Source of the DNA: Schistocephalus solidus
Lineage: Eukaryota > Platyhelminthes > Cestoda > Diphyllobothriidea > Diphyllobothriidae
Length of the DNA: 64,000 bases
Direction: 5' to 3'
NCBI GenBank assembly: GCA_017591395.1
Contig: WEDG01003358.1
Coordinates: 1-64,000 of the forward strand
Shown here: in pieces, positions 24,571 through 35,430 of the stretch
How the letters are laid out: each line of letters begins with the position of its first letter
Position numbering within the stretch: the first letter of the stretch is position 1
The notes under the pieces: generated by a model
The model's input: the letters and a program-made list of their open reading frames with translations, nothing else
Databases searched by the model: none
Told to the model about the DNA's origin: nothing
Program-made: the position numbers and the translations under genes

Positions 24571-25080
24571 ACATCAGATAGGTTACCATCGAACAGATTG
24601 CCAGTATAGACAAAATGGATCCAAACTTCATAATGAAGTCGTTGCAGTTCTGTAAAGCGGACAGATCTAGCTGTTTAGCTTTAACTATGGTTGTACATTT
24701 GAGTCAATGTTGAAACTGCTAGGTGTATTCAAGCATCGTTTTGGTCCCGAGGCATGTAGTTTACGACGAATTGAGCTTGTTGGTTTCATCTTTCGTCGAA
24801 AATAAGTAGATCTACGCAGGATACGCAGGGTAAAATAAATTTATGAAATTTCAACTAATTCTATCTTAGCGCTTTATAATTCTACGTTTTCTACGAGGAT
24901 TTATAGGGATAGCAAGTTTAGTTGTCTAAAGACTAGAAATTCAAAACTTTTATCAGCAATTTAGTCAATAAAGATAGCAGGAAACAAATAAATCCGTTAA
25001 AGTTGAGAACGAGAACATGAGGCTCATGTCAGTGTGAATAATATGACACTGACAGTATGAGTTTGCAAACCTGATGTACA
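24571..25080. other. Spacer upstream of LINE E
   Basis: AT-rich sequence between the LINE E 5' end and the LINE B3 3' tail. No coding or structural feature was recognised; it may include the LINE E 5' UTR. Confidence 0.3.
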
Positions 25081-25103
25081 ATTCAATTCAATTCAATTCA
25101 ATT
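25081..25103. repeat. Pentanucleotide 3' tail of LINE B3
   Basis: The plus strand shows tandem attca units (TTGAA/TGAAT on minus) directly after the 3' end of LINE B3. The same tail is at 17630-17655 in LINE B2. CR1-like LINEs often end in short tandem units in place of poly(A). Confidence 0.85.
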
Positions 25104-25257
25104 TATTGAGGGAAATAGGCATGGGCCTTTGAGTACCCTATTTGTAACGTAAAATTAAGTGCGGTATACAGAGAAACCGTGTGGGTTGCCAAGGTACAAA
25201 AGGCGGTCATAAAATTTGACAAGTGGTGCACGACTCTCGAGGGTTAAGATAAATGCC

Positions 25258-28200
25258 TCATCGCTCAGGCTCGTTGCGGAACATAAAACTGTCAAGGTTC
25301 CTTTTAAAGCTTTCCAGCGATGGTGACATCACAACGTCTTCAGGGAGGGCATTCCATGGTTTAACCACTCTGACAGAGAAGGAGAACTTGCGCACATCCA
25401 GTCTCGCCTGCTGGACACGCAGTTTCAATGGGTGACCTCGGAGATGGGTCGTGGTGGCAAATTCAAAGAAGTCCGAGAATTCCAGGCAACAATCCAATCC
25501 CTTCACAATGCGGAATGTCTGCAGGAGATCACCACGCATTTGCCTATAACTCAAAGGGAACAGATTAAGATTCATTAGGCGGGTGGGATATGGCAAGGAG
25601 CTTTGACTTCTAACCATTTTGGTGGCTTTCCTCTGGACTCTTTCGAGGCAGTTCTGATCTTGAACTGTCCAGGGTTTCCAGGCGTGCATAGCATATTCCA
25701 AATGTGGCCTAATGAATGTTCCAAAGGTCTTAGCAAAAAGATCTTCATCGAAATCCAAAAAGGCTCGTCTGATGGCATGCAACACCGAAATTGCCCTCTT
25801 CGCCACTTTCGAGCAGTGAGACGATGGTTTTAAGGTGGTGGTCATCAGCACACCAAGGTCCTTTTGGGTTTCCACGTCTTTTAAGGCTTCACCGTTGAGA
25901 AAGTAACTTCTACTTTCGGCAGATCCAGACGGGTTGCCTAAGCGAAGTATTGTACACTTATCGACGTTGAACCGCAAAAGCCAATGATTCGACCACTCCT
26001 CCAACCGAGTTAGGTTGATCTGCAGTTTATCTTCGTCAGCAGGGCTCTGGATTACATTCCAGATTTTAATGTCGTCGGCAAACATTGCTGCTTCACAGTC
26101 GAGATTCCTGACACAATCGTTCACGTATATTAAAAACAGTATTGGCCCTAGTACTGAACCCTGAGGAACCCCACTCTCGACCGCAGCAGACCTTGACCTC
26201 TCTTGGCCGATGCACACAACCTGGCGCCGACCCACGAGGAAGTTTTCGATCCACTTGAGGAGGTTACCTCTGATTCCAATTCTTTCTAGCTTGTAAAGCA
26301 GTCTCTCGTGCGGCACAGTATCGAAGGCCTTTTGAAAGTCAATGAAGGCAATGTGAACCGCGTGTCTATCTTCAAGTGCTTGGGTCCACCTCTGGATCGA
26401 ATACAGCAAATTCGTTGTGCATGATCTTCCTTTTCTGAACCCGTGTTGACAGCTTGATAACAAATTATGAGTCTCTAGGAATTTCACCAATTCGCTCTTG
26501 ATGATCCTTTCCATAATCTTACCAAGGATGCATGTTAAGCTTATGGGCCTGTAGTTTGTCACTGACGCCCGGCTACCGCTTTTGTACAAGGGAGTTATAT
26601 GTGCCAGCTTCCAATCGAAAGGAAGTGTTCCGGAGTCAAAGGACTTTTGAAAGAGCACTGACAAAGGTGCGGAAAGTTCATTGGCGAGTTCTTTCAGAAG
26701 CTTGGGTGGAAGCTCGTCTGGTCCTGGGGATTTCGACTCTTTTAGTTCTTTTTAATTCCTTTTGGATCAGAAATTCTGAGAATAGTATGTGGCTAATGCT
26801 TGCAGTCGGCGGGTTATCCACTGAGGGACGAAGGAACCTGGCCTCGTTTGTGAAGACTGAGCGGTAGAACTGTGAAAAGTACTCGGCTTTTTCCCTGTTT
26901 TCAGAAATTTCGACGCCCACGGCAGTCTTAATCAGCGGTATTTGATGTTTATTCCTTGTACATCTACGGAGGTAACTGTAGACTAACTTTGGATTCTGCG
27001 TTGCCTTTTGCAGCAAAGTCTTCTCAAATTCTCTTCGCGTTGTAAGAATAAGGCTTCTCATTTTGTTTCTCTGTGCTTTATACTTATTAAAATAGGCGAC
27101 TTGATTAGACTCGCGATATTTTCTCCACAACTTGTGCTTCCTGTTTATTTCCCTTTTTAAGTTGCTGTCTAGCCACCCAGGACGCTTGCTGTGATGGACA
27201 CTCGTTAGCGGGCAGTGGTTGTCAATAAGTTGCAGAAGAACATTTCGGAAAGACTCCCAATCTTCGTTTACGGTGCTCGAAAATATTGAGGTCCAGTTGA
27301 TGTGTGTTATATCTGCTCGCATCTGATGAAAGTTTCCTCGCCAAACGTTACGCCGTTTTTCCTCTATAGCAGGGGCAACGGAGAATAAGGAGTAGTCCCA
27401 TATAAGCACCACGTGATCACTACGACCGAGCGGAGGCATTGAAATAATCTCGTCAATGCTGCCTGATGTTTTCGTGAAAACCAGGTCAAGACAGTTAGCC
27501 CTTTGTCCTTCACGTGTTCTGGTGGGGAAAGGGACATGCTGTGTGAGGAGTGCATTCAAGGTCTTTTGCAGAAAAACATAATCAAAAAGTTGATTTCGGG
27601 CATGATGATTGAACAGTGCTCCAGTTAATTCCTGGTGCGTTGAAGTCACCCATAATCATTACATTAGGTCTACTGGAGAACTTTTCTAATTGTTCCAACA
27701 AGTGGGTGTCCGCGACTCGGTCTATCCTAGGTGGCCGATAGACAATGAGGACATCTAGACATGGAGAGCCAAGAGCCTTGATGTTCAACCATATGGCTTC
27801 AGTGCTGCACGCAAACTTGCTCGTCTTGTCAGACACTATTAGCACGTCTTTCACATACACAATTATTCCACCACCCTGTCGGTTTTCTCTGTCCCTCCGA
27901 TATATTTGGTACCCAGACAATGTTATTTCGCTATCTAGAATACTGCCCGACAGCCAGGTTTCGGTTACTGCTATCACATCCGGAGATACTTCGGCAAGGC
28001 AAATTTTTAACTCATCAAGTTTTGATAAAAGGCTTTGCGCATTTGTATACAAGCACTTCAATTTTGCGCCAACCAAATTTCCTGTTGCGTTTGTCAATTT
28101 TATGGGCCCAACTGCGTCTCCTCTAACGTCAAGGTCGTATGTCTTTTCCGTTTCGTGATGATTTTCGGTAACTCTGGTTTCTTTAGTGAGAACGCTGGGC

Positions 28201-28391
28201 GTTACGGAATCAGTTCTGACATCTCTTTGGGCAATTGGTTCCCTGATGGTTTTGGCGTTAGTGAGGTGGCTGCCGTTGTCCTCAGAACAATCGGTTGGTT
28301 CAATGGAAAATTCGTATTCTTTTTGAACTACCTTCCCCTTGAAAATAGCCAGATTGTGTTCGCCAGCCTTCAGTCTTGATTGTAGTTCCAA
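25258..28391 (-). pseudogene. Endonuclease-reverse transcriptase region of LINE B3
   Basis: Three minus frames (27582-28391, 26678-27649 and 25258-26664) together cover this region. Endonuclease motifs: LYTNAQSLLSKLDEL, VTETWLSG, RQGGGIIVYV, GDFNAPGINW, LDLVFTK and LGRSDH. RT motifs: SPGPDELPPK ahead of the core, YRPISLT, HGFRKGRSC, IDFQKAFDTV, GVPQGSVLGPILF, FADDIK at about 26085, and the C-terminal LEYAMHAWKPW block. The 468-codon RT frame is intact. The protein nicks chromosomal DNA and copies the element RNA onto the nick in the nucleus. Two single-base shifts (near 27585 and 26745) break what would otherwise be one frame; whether they are real or sequencing errors is open. Confidence 0.9.
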
Positions 28392-29426
28392 GACAAGTTC
28401 CCGGCGTTTCAGCCTTTCCGCAGGGGAGTAGTCCGGTTGAAAAAAACCTCTTTATGCGAGTGACGTAGGTTAGTTTTTTTGGATAGGATCGCCTTGATTT
28501 GGTCTTTGCTCTCTAGCATTATTTTCAGCGGTCGCGGTCGCGGCGTTCCTAGGCTGTCTTCAGACTTTTTGCCGATCCGGAATGCTTTAATAACTTTTAC
28601 TTCCACGCCCGGTGGGAGCAACTGGTTTAGGAGGCCATTAAACGAAGCAAGGTCTTCGGTGACACGGTCTTCTGGTCGGACTGCAGTTGACTCGTGCAAA
28701 CCCTGAATAACTAAACACTGTTGTCGATCCTGGTACTTGGAATTTTCGCTTCCTCCTGAGTTCTCCTTAGGGGCACGAGAACGGTTTACAGAGCTCTCGT
28801 TGGGATTAAGTCTACCTCTGACCAAACTCTCATCTGAAGGCTTCAATGAATCCATCAGAGTTGATTGTGACTTTGTCCTCCTGTTGTGGTGTTTCCCCAT
28901 TGCAGCTTGCCACTCGTTTGTTTCTTCGGATTCAACTACGGGCTCTTTATAACACCCAAGATAGCAGGATGAGATTTGTGGTTTGCTCTGGTCGTCGTCC
29001 GTAGGATTCAGAGACTGTGCTCCTGTTATCCGGTCGTTAAGGGTAATCGCGTCCGAACATTGTGAGCTGTAACCAGTTGTAGTTTTTGATACTTTTCGTG
29101 CTTTAGTCACTGCCTTTTTAACTGGAATATTGCTAAGCGTATTTCGTCGAGTAATGTTATCTTGCAAGAGCTTCCTTAAGTCTGCAAGCTCATTTTCCAG
29201 TTTTTGAACTCTTAGTAAAATATAAGAACATCCAACGCAAGATTCGTCCTCGTAGCCAACGGATTTGGCTGCCATTACGCTTTTTGCGCGCTTTGCTGGT
29301 TTTTTGGTTACAAGTATAAACTGATGGAGTGCCAGTCGTGGATGTCGAAGCCAGCTCAACAGGCTTTCCTTTAAAGGAAGTTCCGTGACTGGTTCTGTTG
29401 CTAGCAAACAATTGTTTTGAGTCCAT
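28300..29426 (-). pseudogene. ORF1 nucleic-acid-binding domain of LINE B3
   Basis: It starts MDSKQLFASNRTS at 29426 and, after a frameshift near 29310, continues as 28409-29407. A CxxC pair (ESCVGCSYI) leads into a short coiled coil (LRVQKLENELADLRKLL). A polar, low-complexity stretch of about 130 residues follows, then an RRM-like core (CLVIQGLHES, KAFRIGKKSED, RPRPLKIMLES, RHSHKEVFFNR) and a basic C-terminal helix region (SPAERLKRRELVLELQSR) near 28390-28430. This is the usual architecture of an L1/CR1-type ORF1 RNA chaperone. The frame entered after the break near 28435 runs on without a stop into the endonuclease. Confidence 0.75.
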
Positions 29427-29430
29427 AAAT

Positions 29431-29699
29431 GTTAAAACACTGGGAAAAAGTATGTTCTCCTTTGAGCGTATAACGAAAATTTCCGACTGGCTTTGGAGTA
29501 TGGCGAGTATTTAATGCAATATGAGCAAAAATGTTTATACTTGTTCAAAAACGCTTTTGAAAAATACTATAAACGGTATGAAGGATATTCAGGAACGACT
29601 CAGCCGTTCGGAGATATCGAAGGTCCTGGATAACTTCAGATCTTCACGAGGTTGTACACGTTTGGTTCCCTGAGTGGTTCTCAGTTTTTATTGGTGCAG
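29431..29699. other. Spacer between LINE B3 and LINE C
   Basis: No coding or repeat feature was recognised. It may hold part of the LINE B3 5' UTR. Confidence 0.3.
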
Positions 29700-31677
29700 A
29701 GCCTGCGCAGTCAACTTGAATAAGATGATAAACAAATTCCAATTTGATCCGTTTTTTTGACGAATTTCGGCACAAAAAAAGAATTCCAGATGAGCAGGAA
29801 GCAAGTAAGTACATGCAGTTGAAACAGTATTGTCCGGATCAGTCCTAGTGAAGTGGTAACGAAGATCAAATTGTCCAAGTTGGAGAGCAAATAATTGGTG
29901 GTTATTTGCACACGACCTTGAGCCTGTCTGACTTCGTAAGACCGATTACGTAAGATTCTTGACGATCTACGTAGCCCTAGACTGCAATTTCTATCTGCAA
30001 GTAAGCCAATAACGGCAGGCCTGGATGACATACGTTCAAATTTGTAGATTGAAATACACTGTAGGTTTTTTTCGGAAAATCGACCCGCGCGCCTATCAAC
30101 TCTGCACAAATCCACGTCCGAGCGTAAATAAGACCTGTGTAGCGCGTTTAGCTGCCTTTAAACACTGTGAAGATGGTTTAAGTGAGGAGTTTAGTAGAAC
30201 ACCGAGGTCCTTCTGTTCCTCAACAATTGAAAGGAGCTGCCCATTGAGAATGTATTGGTAGGAATCATCCTCCTCACTGGTCCTTCTGGTACGCAGTCTT
30301 AGGACCACACACTTCCCAACGTTAAAATTTAAGAGCCAACGAGCAGACCAGCTGCTAAGACGGTTGAGATCCTCTTGAAGTGAGTGCCTATCGAAATCAG
30401 ATCTGATGACCCTCCACAATTTAACATCAACTGCAAACATGATGGCGCTGCAATCCAGGTCGTCGACACAGTCGTTGATGTACACTAAGAAGAGTAACGG
30501 CCCTAATACCGAGCCTTGGGGACACCACTAGAACCGGAGTAGGTGTTGACTTCGAGGTATCGACGCACACAGTTTGCAATCTATCTGTAAGAAAGTCTGC
30601 GATCCATGTCAGCTGCATTCCTCTTATGCCAATTTCAGATAATTTGTAGATGAGACGTTTGTGTGGGACACTGTCAAACGCCTTCTTGAAATCAGTGTAT
30701 ATGACGTCAACCCTACCATTTTCGTCCAGTGCACGAGTCCACTGCTCTGTGGAGAGTAATAAACCAGAAAGACAGGAGCGATTCTGTCTGAAGCCATGCT
30801 GGAGATCTGAGAGTAATTGGTTTTCCTCAAGGAACTTCATGGTTGCCTTCTTGATTATTGATTCCATTATTTTACAGCAAATTGAGGTTAGGCTGACAGC
30901 CCGATAATTTTTGACATTCGATTGAGCACCACTCTTGTATATGGGGTATATATTTGCTGCCTTCCATTCAGATGGCAGTTTCTCTGATTCAAATGACGAA
31001 TTAAATATATGCGCTAGTGGTTTGTACAGTTCGCTGGCCAGTTCTTTCAAGAACTTGGCCGGTATATCGTCCGGACCAGATGACTTCACTTCTTTCCGAT
31101 TTCGCAGTTCTAGTTCCACGAGAGGTTCCTGGAAGATTATATATTCAAGCACTGGACCGGCGTCTATAACAGCACTGTTGACGTGGTCAAGCTAAAGTTC
31201 CGGTTCTCTAGTGAAAACCGAGGCAAAAAACGACCTAAGTACTCGGCTTTGTCGCAATTTTCAACGACCTCAACACCATTCCCATCCATGAGTACTGCTA
31301 CTGGGTCCTTGTTTTTTAGTCGGCTATTGATATAATGGAATAAAAATTTTGGTTTATATTCAGCCTGTTGAATAATTCTTGATTCATAGTTCTTCCTTGC
31401 CTGAAGGATCATTCTTTTTACAGCATTTCTTTGATGACGAAATTCTTTAAGATGCTCTGCTGACCCTGTTTGCCTGAATACCTTCCATTTTTTATTCTTC
31501 TTTTTTAGCTGCCTGTTAGTTCTCTTGTTAACCAGGCGTGGCGACTATTCTTTTTTTGCACCTTCACTGTACAAAAGCGTTCAATCAGATCGTGTGAGAC
31601 TGTCTTAAATGATCACCAGTCATCCTCTGGATTCCGTTTAAGCAAACAATCCCATCTCATAGACATCAGTTCTTTCC

Positions 31678-32649
31678 TCATCGCGTTAAAATCAGCCTTC
31701 CATATATTTCGCTTGCATTCCGTTCCATTCTGGCGCTGAGAATAAAGTGAGTACTATGGTCACTCTTACCGAGGGGTGCAATAGAATACACTTCATCAAT
31801 GCTAGAGAAGTCCTTCGTAAATACAAGGTCCAGGCAATTTGCTCTCTGGTTCTCTCTAAATCTCGTTGGAATGTTTACCTTCTGTACCAGAGGTTGGTCG
31901 AGAGTGAGATCCATTAGCTTGTGGCCGAAGGAAGTTGGTGCACCATCAACTGTAAGATTAACCCAGTCTACTATAGGTGCATTGAAATCTCCAGCAATAA
32001 GCACCTCCTGGTGACTTGCTACTTCCTTGAGCAAATGGAGGAGGGACTCATCAGCTGCACTTGGAATGTTCGGTGGTCTGTAGATCGTCAAGAATTGTAG
32101 GTTCTGTGAACATTCCTTTTTAATCTTTATCCAGATAAATTTATATTCAGGGAAAATGGAGTGTGCTCGTTCGACTGCCGAGATTCCTGTCCTAACATGT
32201 ACGGCCACTCCTCCTCCCTTTCTATTTTCTCGGTCTTTTCGAAAAAATTGGTATCCATCTATCGAAACCTCGCTATCCGCGATTTCGGCTTGGAGCCACG
32301 TTTCCGTAATGGCAACGATATCGGGGGTTCGGTCTGATACTAATGCTTTGAGTTCATCTACTTTCGATAGGAGACTCTGAGCATTGGTATTCAAACATCT
32401 CAATTTAGACTGGGTAACTCCTACATATAGACTTCTGCGCATTTCGCGCGATTGAATACTTGAGTCTGTCATTGTTTTCCGAGATGAACTGGTGTCCATC
32501 CCGCCGACGCTGTTTTCTGATAAGTGGTCGTCATCCGAGTTCTGGAGCGCCTTCTTTGTATTATTCAAGCTCTGTACAGTTGGGTACATCGTATATAGTG
32601 TCCTCCATCTCGGCGAGAATCCACCTTGATTATGTACGGGGTCAGCCAT
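31678..32649 (-). CDS. Intact endonuclease domain frame of LINE C
   Basis: A 323-codon frame. A variable N-terminal region of about 90 residues is followed by the AP-endonuclease-like fold. Asparagine of NTNAQS, glutamate of ITETW, aspartate/asparagine of GDFNAP and aspartate/histidine of GKSDH are all present, so the nuclease itself could be active. It is preceded by the ORF1 C-terminus and followed, after frameshifts, by the linker and a mutated RT. No promoter is visible. Confidence 0.7.
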   Translation of the reverse strand: MADPVHNQGGFSPRWRTLYTMYPTVQSLNNTKKALQNSDDDHLSENSVGGMDTSSSRKTMTDSSIQSREMRRSLYVGVTQSKLRCLNTNAQSLLSKVDELKALVSDRTPDIVAITETWLQAEIADSEVSIDGYQFFRKDRENRKGGGVAVHVRTGISAVERAHSIFPEYKFIWIKIKKECSQNLQFLTIYRPPNIPSAADESLLHLLKEVASHQEVLIAGDFNAPIVDWVNLTVDGAPTSFGHKLMDLTLDQPLVQKVNIPTRFRENQRANCLDLVFTKDFSSIDEVYSIAPLGKSDHSTHFILSARMERNASEIYGRLILTR

Positions 32650-33995
32650 AAGAAAGACCTCTTTATCACTTTTATTTCCCCGTCCTTTATTTGGAGCAAT
32701 TTTTCTCCCTGCTCGGTTATCCTCTTCAGTTCTGCTCTCAGCATTCTCATTTTGTACCTTTCCTTGGGTTCGTAATCCGGCTAAAACAACACATCCCTGT
32801 GTGAGCTACGGAGAGCCGTTCTCCGTTCTAGGAGGCTTGAAGCCTGAACATCATTTTCAAGAATGATTTTAAGAGGCCTTGGTGATGATAGTTCGTGTGA
32901 AACATCCGCTTTTCCTAAACGGAATGATTTGTGCACTTTAACGCATTCGCCATCTCGAAGAATCGAATATGTGTATTCTCGGAAAAGACTGAGGTCATGT
33001 TCTACCCTTTCCTTTGCAATCAGAGAAGTGGACTCGGGAACCCCTTTAATAACGAGATTGCGTTTTCGGTCGAAATGTATGTTTGGTGACTTTGAGTTCA
33101 GATTTGTTGATAGAGCATAAGTATTAGGAAGAATGCTACTCTGGTCGACGATGTTATTTTCGTCAGTATGAGCAACTATTCCTAAAGTTAATGGCAAACC
33201 CCTTTTGGAAATTTTGCCAATTGATCCTCCACTTGCTCCTGTATTACCAACAGAGGATTGCACTTGAGCATCTATCAGTAAGAACGAGGTTTTTCCGGAG
33301 TTCAAACCCATTTTTTGTGAAAGCATCTTGGCCCTTTTCGACTTCGAATTCTTCGTCTTAGGTGCTTAAAATTCTATGTGCTTTTCAACTTCACCCTTTT
33401 TTGTATCATTCAGCGACGATGCCGCATATGTTTGTGTATCCAGCACATTTCTGCTTCTGTCTAAGCTCGATGACAGTAGTAAGGTGCATGAGCTGGTTTG
33501 ATCTCCCTTTTGAAGCTCTGTAGACGCAATGTCTTTAAGCTCTACATGAGGTATTCTTGAGGAAGCAATATTTGCATATGTTATTTCTTTGGTTGGAATT
33601 CTCGTTGCTACGGGTGTTTTTTTTTCCGGGTGAACTTTGAACCTTTTCTTTGAGATCGGCCTTTTTTGTTTCAAGTTACTTATCTCTTTCTCCATCAATA
33701 AGAATTTCTGCAAGAGATTTAAACACCCCCATGCACTTTTCGTCCTCGTAGGTGACATTCATTAGTGTTCCCAGGCTTTTTGCCCGCTTGGCAGGAGGAG
33801 AAGTGGTAACAGAATATCTGTCTTTGTCATCTTTTTTTGTTTGGATATAATTTTGTTTTCCAAATTGTCGTGAGGACGTAGCGCAGTGGTTATCTTCGCT
33901 GCCACATGAATCTGCGACCTGGGTTCGAGGCCCGCCCGCGCTGTGAATTTTTTTCCTCAGCACAGATGAGTCCTGAGCGTCTGCGTTTTCCATAC
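32565..33995 (-). pseudogene. ORF1 region of LINE C
   Basis: Successive minus frames show a basic N-terminal stretch (SPPAKRAKSLG), a YEDEKC motif equivalent to the YEDESC of LINE B3, and a charged region. An RRM-like core follows (RNLVIKGVPES, HKSFRLGKADV, SSPRPLKIILEN, RSSHRDVLF). After one stop at about 32780 comes the C-terminal block (PDYEPKERY, LRAELKRITEQGEKLL) in 32565-32750. The endonuclease frame starts about 100 bases further, offset by one base. Expected role: RNA binding. The most upstream frame overlaps a tRNA-like insertion. Confidence 0.65.
33868..33945 (+). repeat. tRNA-derived sequence (SINE head or tRNA pseudogene)
   Basis: The plus strand contains tagcgcagtgg, matching a tRNA A-box, and about 40 bases later gggttcgaggccc, matching a B-box. 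The spacing is right for RNA polymerase III promoters, but a proper anticodon stem and acceptor pairing cannot be drawn. It is therefore more likely a tRNA-derived SINE than a working tRNA. It lies at the 5' end of LINE C, antisense to the ORF1 frame. Confidence 0.5.
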
Positions 33996-34690
33996 CTCTT
34001 ATGACTGTATTCGAATGCAGTTAATTTAAAAATCCTCTTAAATAACTGGGCTAGGATTCAGTAGTATTCAGCAGTCAGACTTCTAATAAGCATGCAACGA
34101 ATCAGCCTTTGTTGCGACTTCTCCCTCCCTGATGAAAGCAGATTAGAGCAGCACACGGCTGGCGTGAATTTGGAAGCAAGTGAACGCTGAAGCTTGTATT
34201 TCTCGTAGGGATAATGTCCTGGACGTGGAATAATCCTTAGTGATTTAATATTTGTATAGCCGCAGAATCGTTAAGTCCAAGAAAATATTTCCCAAATTTA
34301 GAGACTGAACAATCCACTCAAGAGTTATTCCAAATCAACCTGTCTTCTACACTAAGGTAGAGACTAAAACTTCGTACACTCAAAGGAGCTGAAATTCGAA
34401 AGCAATTTCAAACGACGCGCCGACGTTGTATGGCTGCTGAATATTCTTGCCACTCCTCTTTTTATTCAAGAAGGTATATTAATCAAACTTATCCACATAG
34501 AATTCTCAGAGCTATGGAAAACATAGTCACTCAGGCTTCATCGGCGCAGAAAAAAAATTGACGTGAGGTCGGGGGTCGAAACTTCACCAGAAACACATGG
34601 TGACGCTTCTAACGATTCAGCCACATTCGCAAAGAAATCTGACAATAAATGCATAAATACAAATGAACAATAAAAACAGATATTATGTTA
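33996..34690. other. Spacer 5' of LINE C
   Basis: AT-rich, with no recognised gene, RNA or repeat. Confidence 0.3.
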
Positions 34691-35060
34691 CTAGTTTTCC
34701 TCTTCATTTTCAGCTGAGACCCTTATGTAAATGGTCAGTAAACCAAAGAATGGGCAGCAATATTCAGGAATGGGATGGACAAAGATTCGATAAAGTTTTA
34801 CTTTAATTTCAGGAAAGTAAAAATAATAAGAAAAATAGCCAAAAATCTGGGCAGCGTTGATCGTAATTCTATCGGCATATAGTGAGTGATCTAAATTAGT
34901 TACGTAGCTTAAACTGAAGTCCTTGATGATGGAACATTCGGTCATAGGCGTGCCTTGAAAAATAACAGGTTTCGGTAGTCTGTCAAGCACAAAGCGCGTG
35001 TAACGACACGTTATAAGTTGAGAATTCCCTGACCTCCTTTCCCATAAAGTTGCCACCTAC
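34691..35060 (-). pseudogene. LINE E-type RT C-terminal fragment
   Basis: A 121-codon minus frame reads TECSIIKDFSLSYVTNL, HSLYADRITINAAQIFG, FPEIKVKLYRIFVHPI and EYCCPFFGL. The order matches LINE E (KSTIKDLGLSYTNKL, HADRISAKAAQICG, LPEIKLDLYRMFVLPI, EYCCPLFGL). Only the region after the YADD box is present. It is a dead fragment. Confidence 0.8.
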
Positions 35061-35430
35061 CAAAGTGCATTATGCCACATTTGGAAGAAGCTTCTTGGTA
35101 TAGGTCTCACCATAACAACATTCCAACACTTCCGTGGGTGTAGAAACTTTACTATATTCACACATCACATGGAATTTCCCTTTACTCTCAATTTGCACTT
35201 TGACAAGAGATCCACCAACTGGAATAAAAATAGTAGTTCATTGTACCTATCCACGACATCGATGACTAACGGAAAGAGATCACTGACGCTCCATCTCTCA
35301 TCACGAACTCAATTCCAGAATCAACCTCACTGAGACGGCTACCCAAAAACGCATTTTTGGTTCTATCTTGGACGAGGTTGTTTCCAGAAACCATGTTTAG
35401 AACCGCTTGCTGATAACTGGCAATGACATC
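35061..35430. other. Spacer with an unidentified open minus frame
   Basis: The minus frame 35266-35700 is open for 144 codons, but its first part is antisense to the RTE copy. The remainder (KKRWYNGPLCAGF, NLVQDRTKNAF) resembles nothing I know. I do not call a gene. Confidence 0.3.

Larger units (their letters stand above)
25081..29430 (-). mobile_element. LINE B3, near full-length CR1-like non-LTR retrotransposon
   Basis: This is the most complete LINE in the window. The order on minus is ORF1 domain (about 29426-28390), endonuclease (about 28110-27350), linker, RT (about 26760-25258), a short 3' UTR and a (TTCAA)n-type 3' repeat (25081-25103). Only a few breaks remain: one near 29310 and one near 28435 in ORF1, one near 27585 in the endonuclease, and one near 26745 ahead of the RT. 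The last two are single extra bases in homopolymers relative to LINE B2. All visible catalytic motifs are present. The similarity to B2 is so high that both copies look recent. Confidence 0.93.
29700..33995 (-). mobile_element. LINE C, near full-length CR1-like element, decayed
   Basis: Minus-strand element of the same clade as LINE B3 but clearly diverged. ORF1 is in frames 33676-33993, 33366-33758 and 32565-33326. The endonuclease is at 31678-32649 (NTNAQSLLSKVDEL, ITETWL, RKGGGVAVHV, AGDFNAPIVDW, LDLVF, GKSDHS). The linker is at 31164-31412 and the RT at 30096-31152 (SGPDDIPAKF, YRAVSLTSI, HGFRQNRSC, YTDFKKAFDSV). The RT C-terminus runs to about 29711. The catalytic box is FAVD at about 30440 where relatives have FADD, so the first aspartate is lost, and the frame shifts near 30525 within the Q-G-S motif. 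The copy is inactive. Confidence 0.88.
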
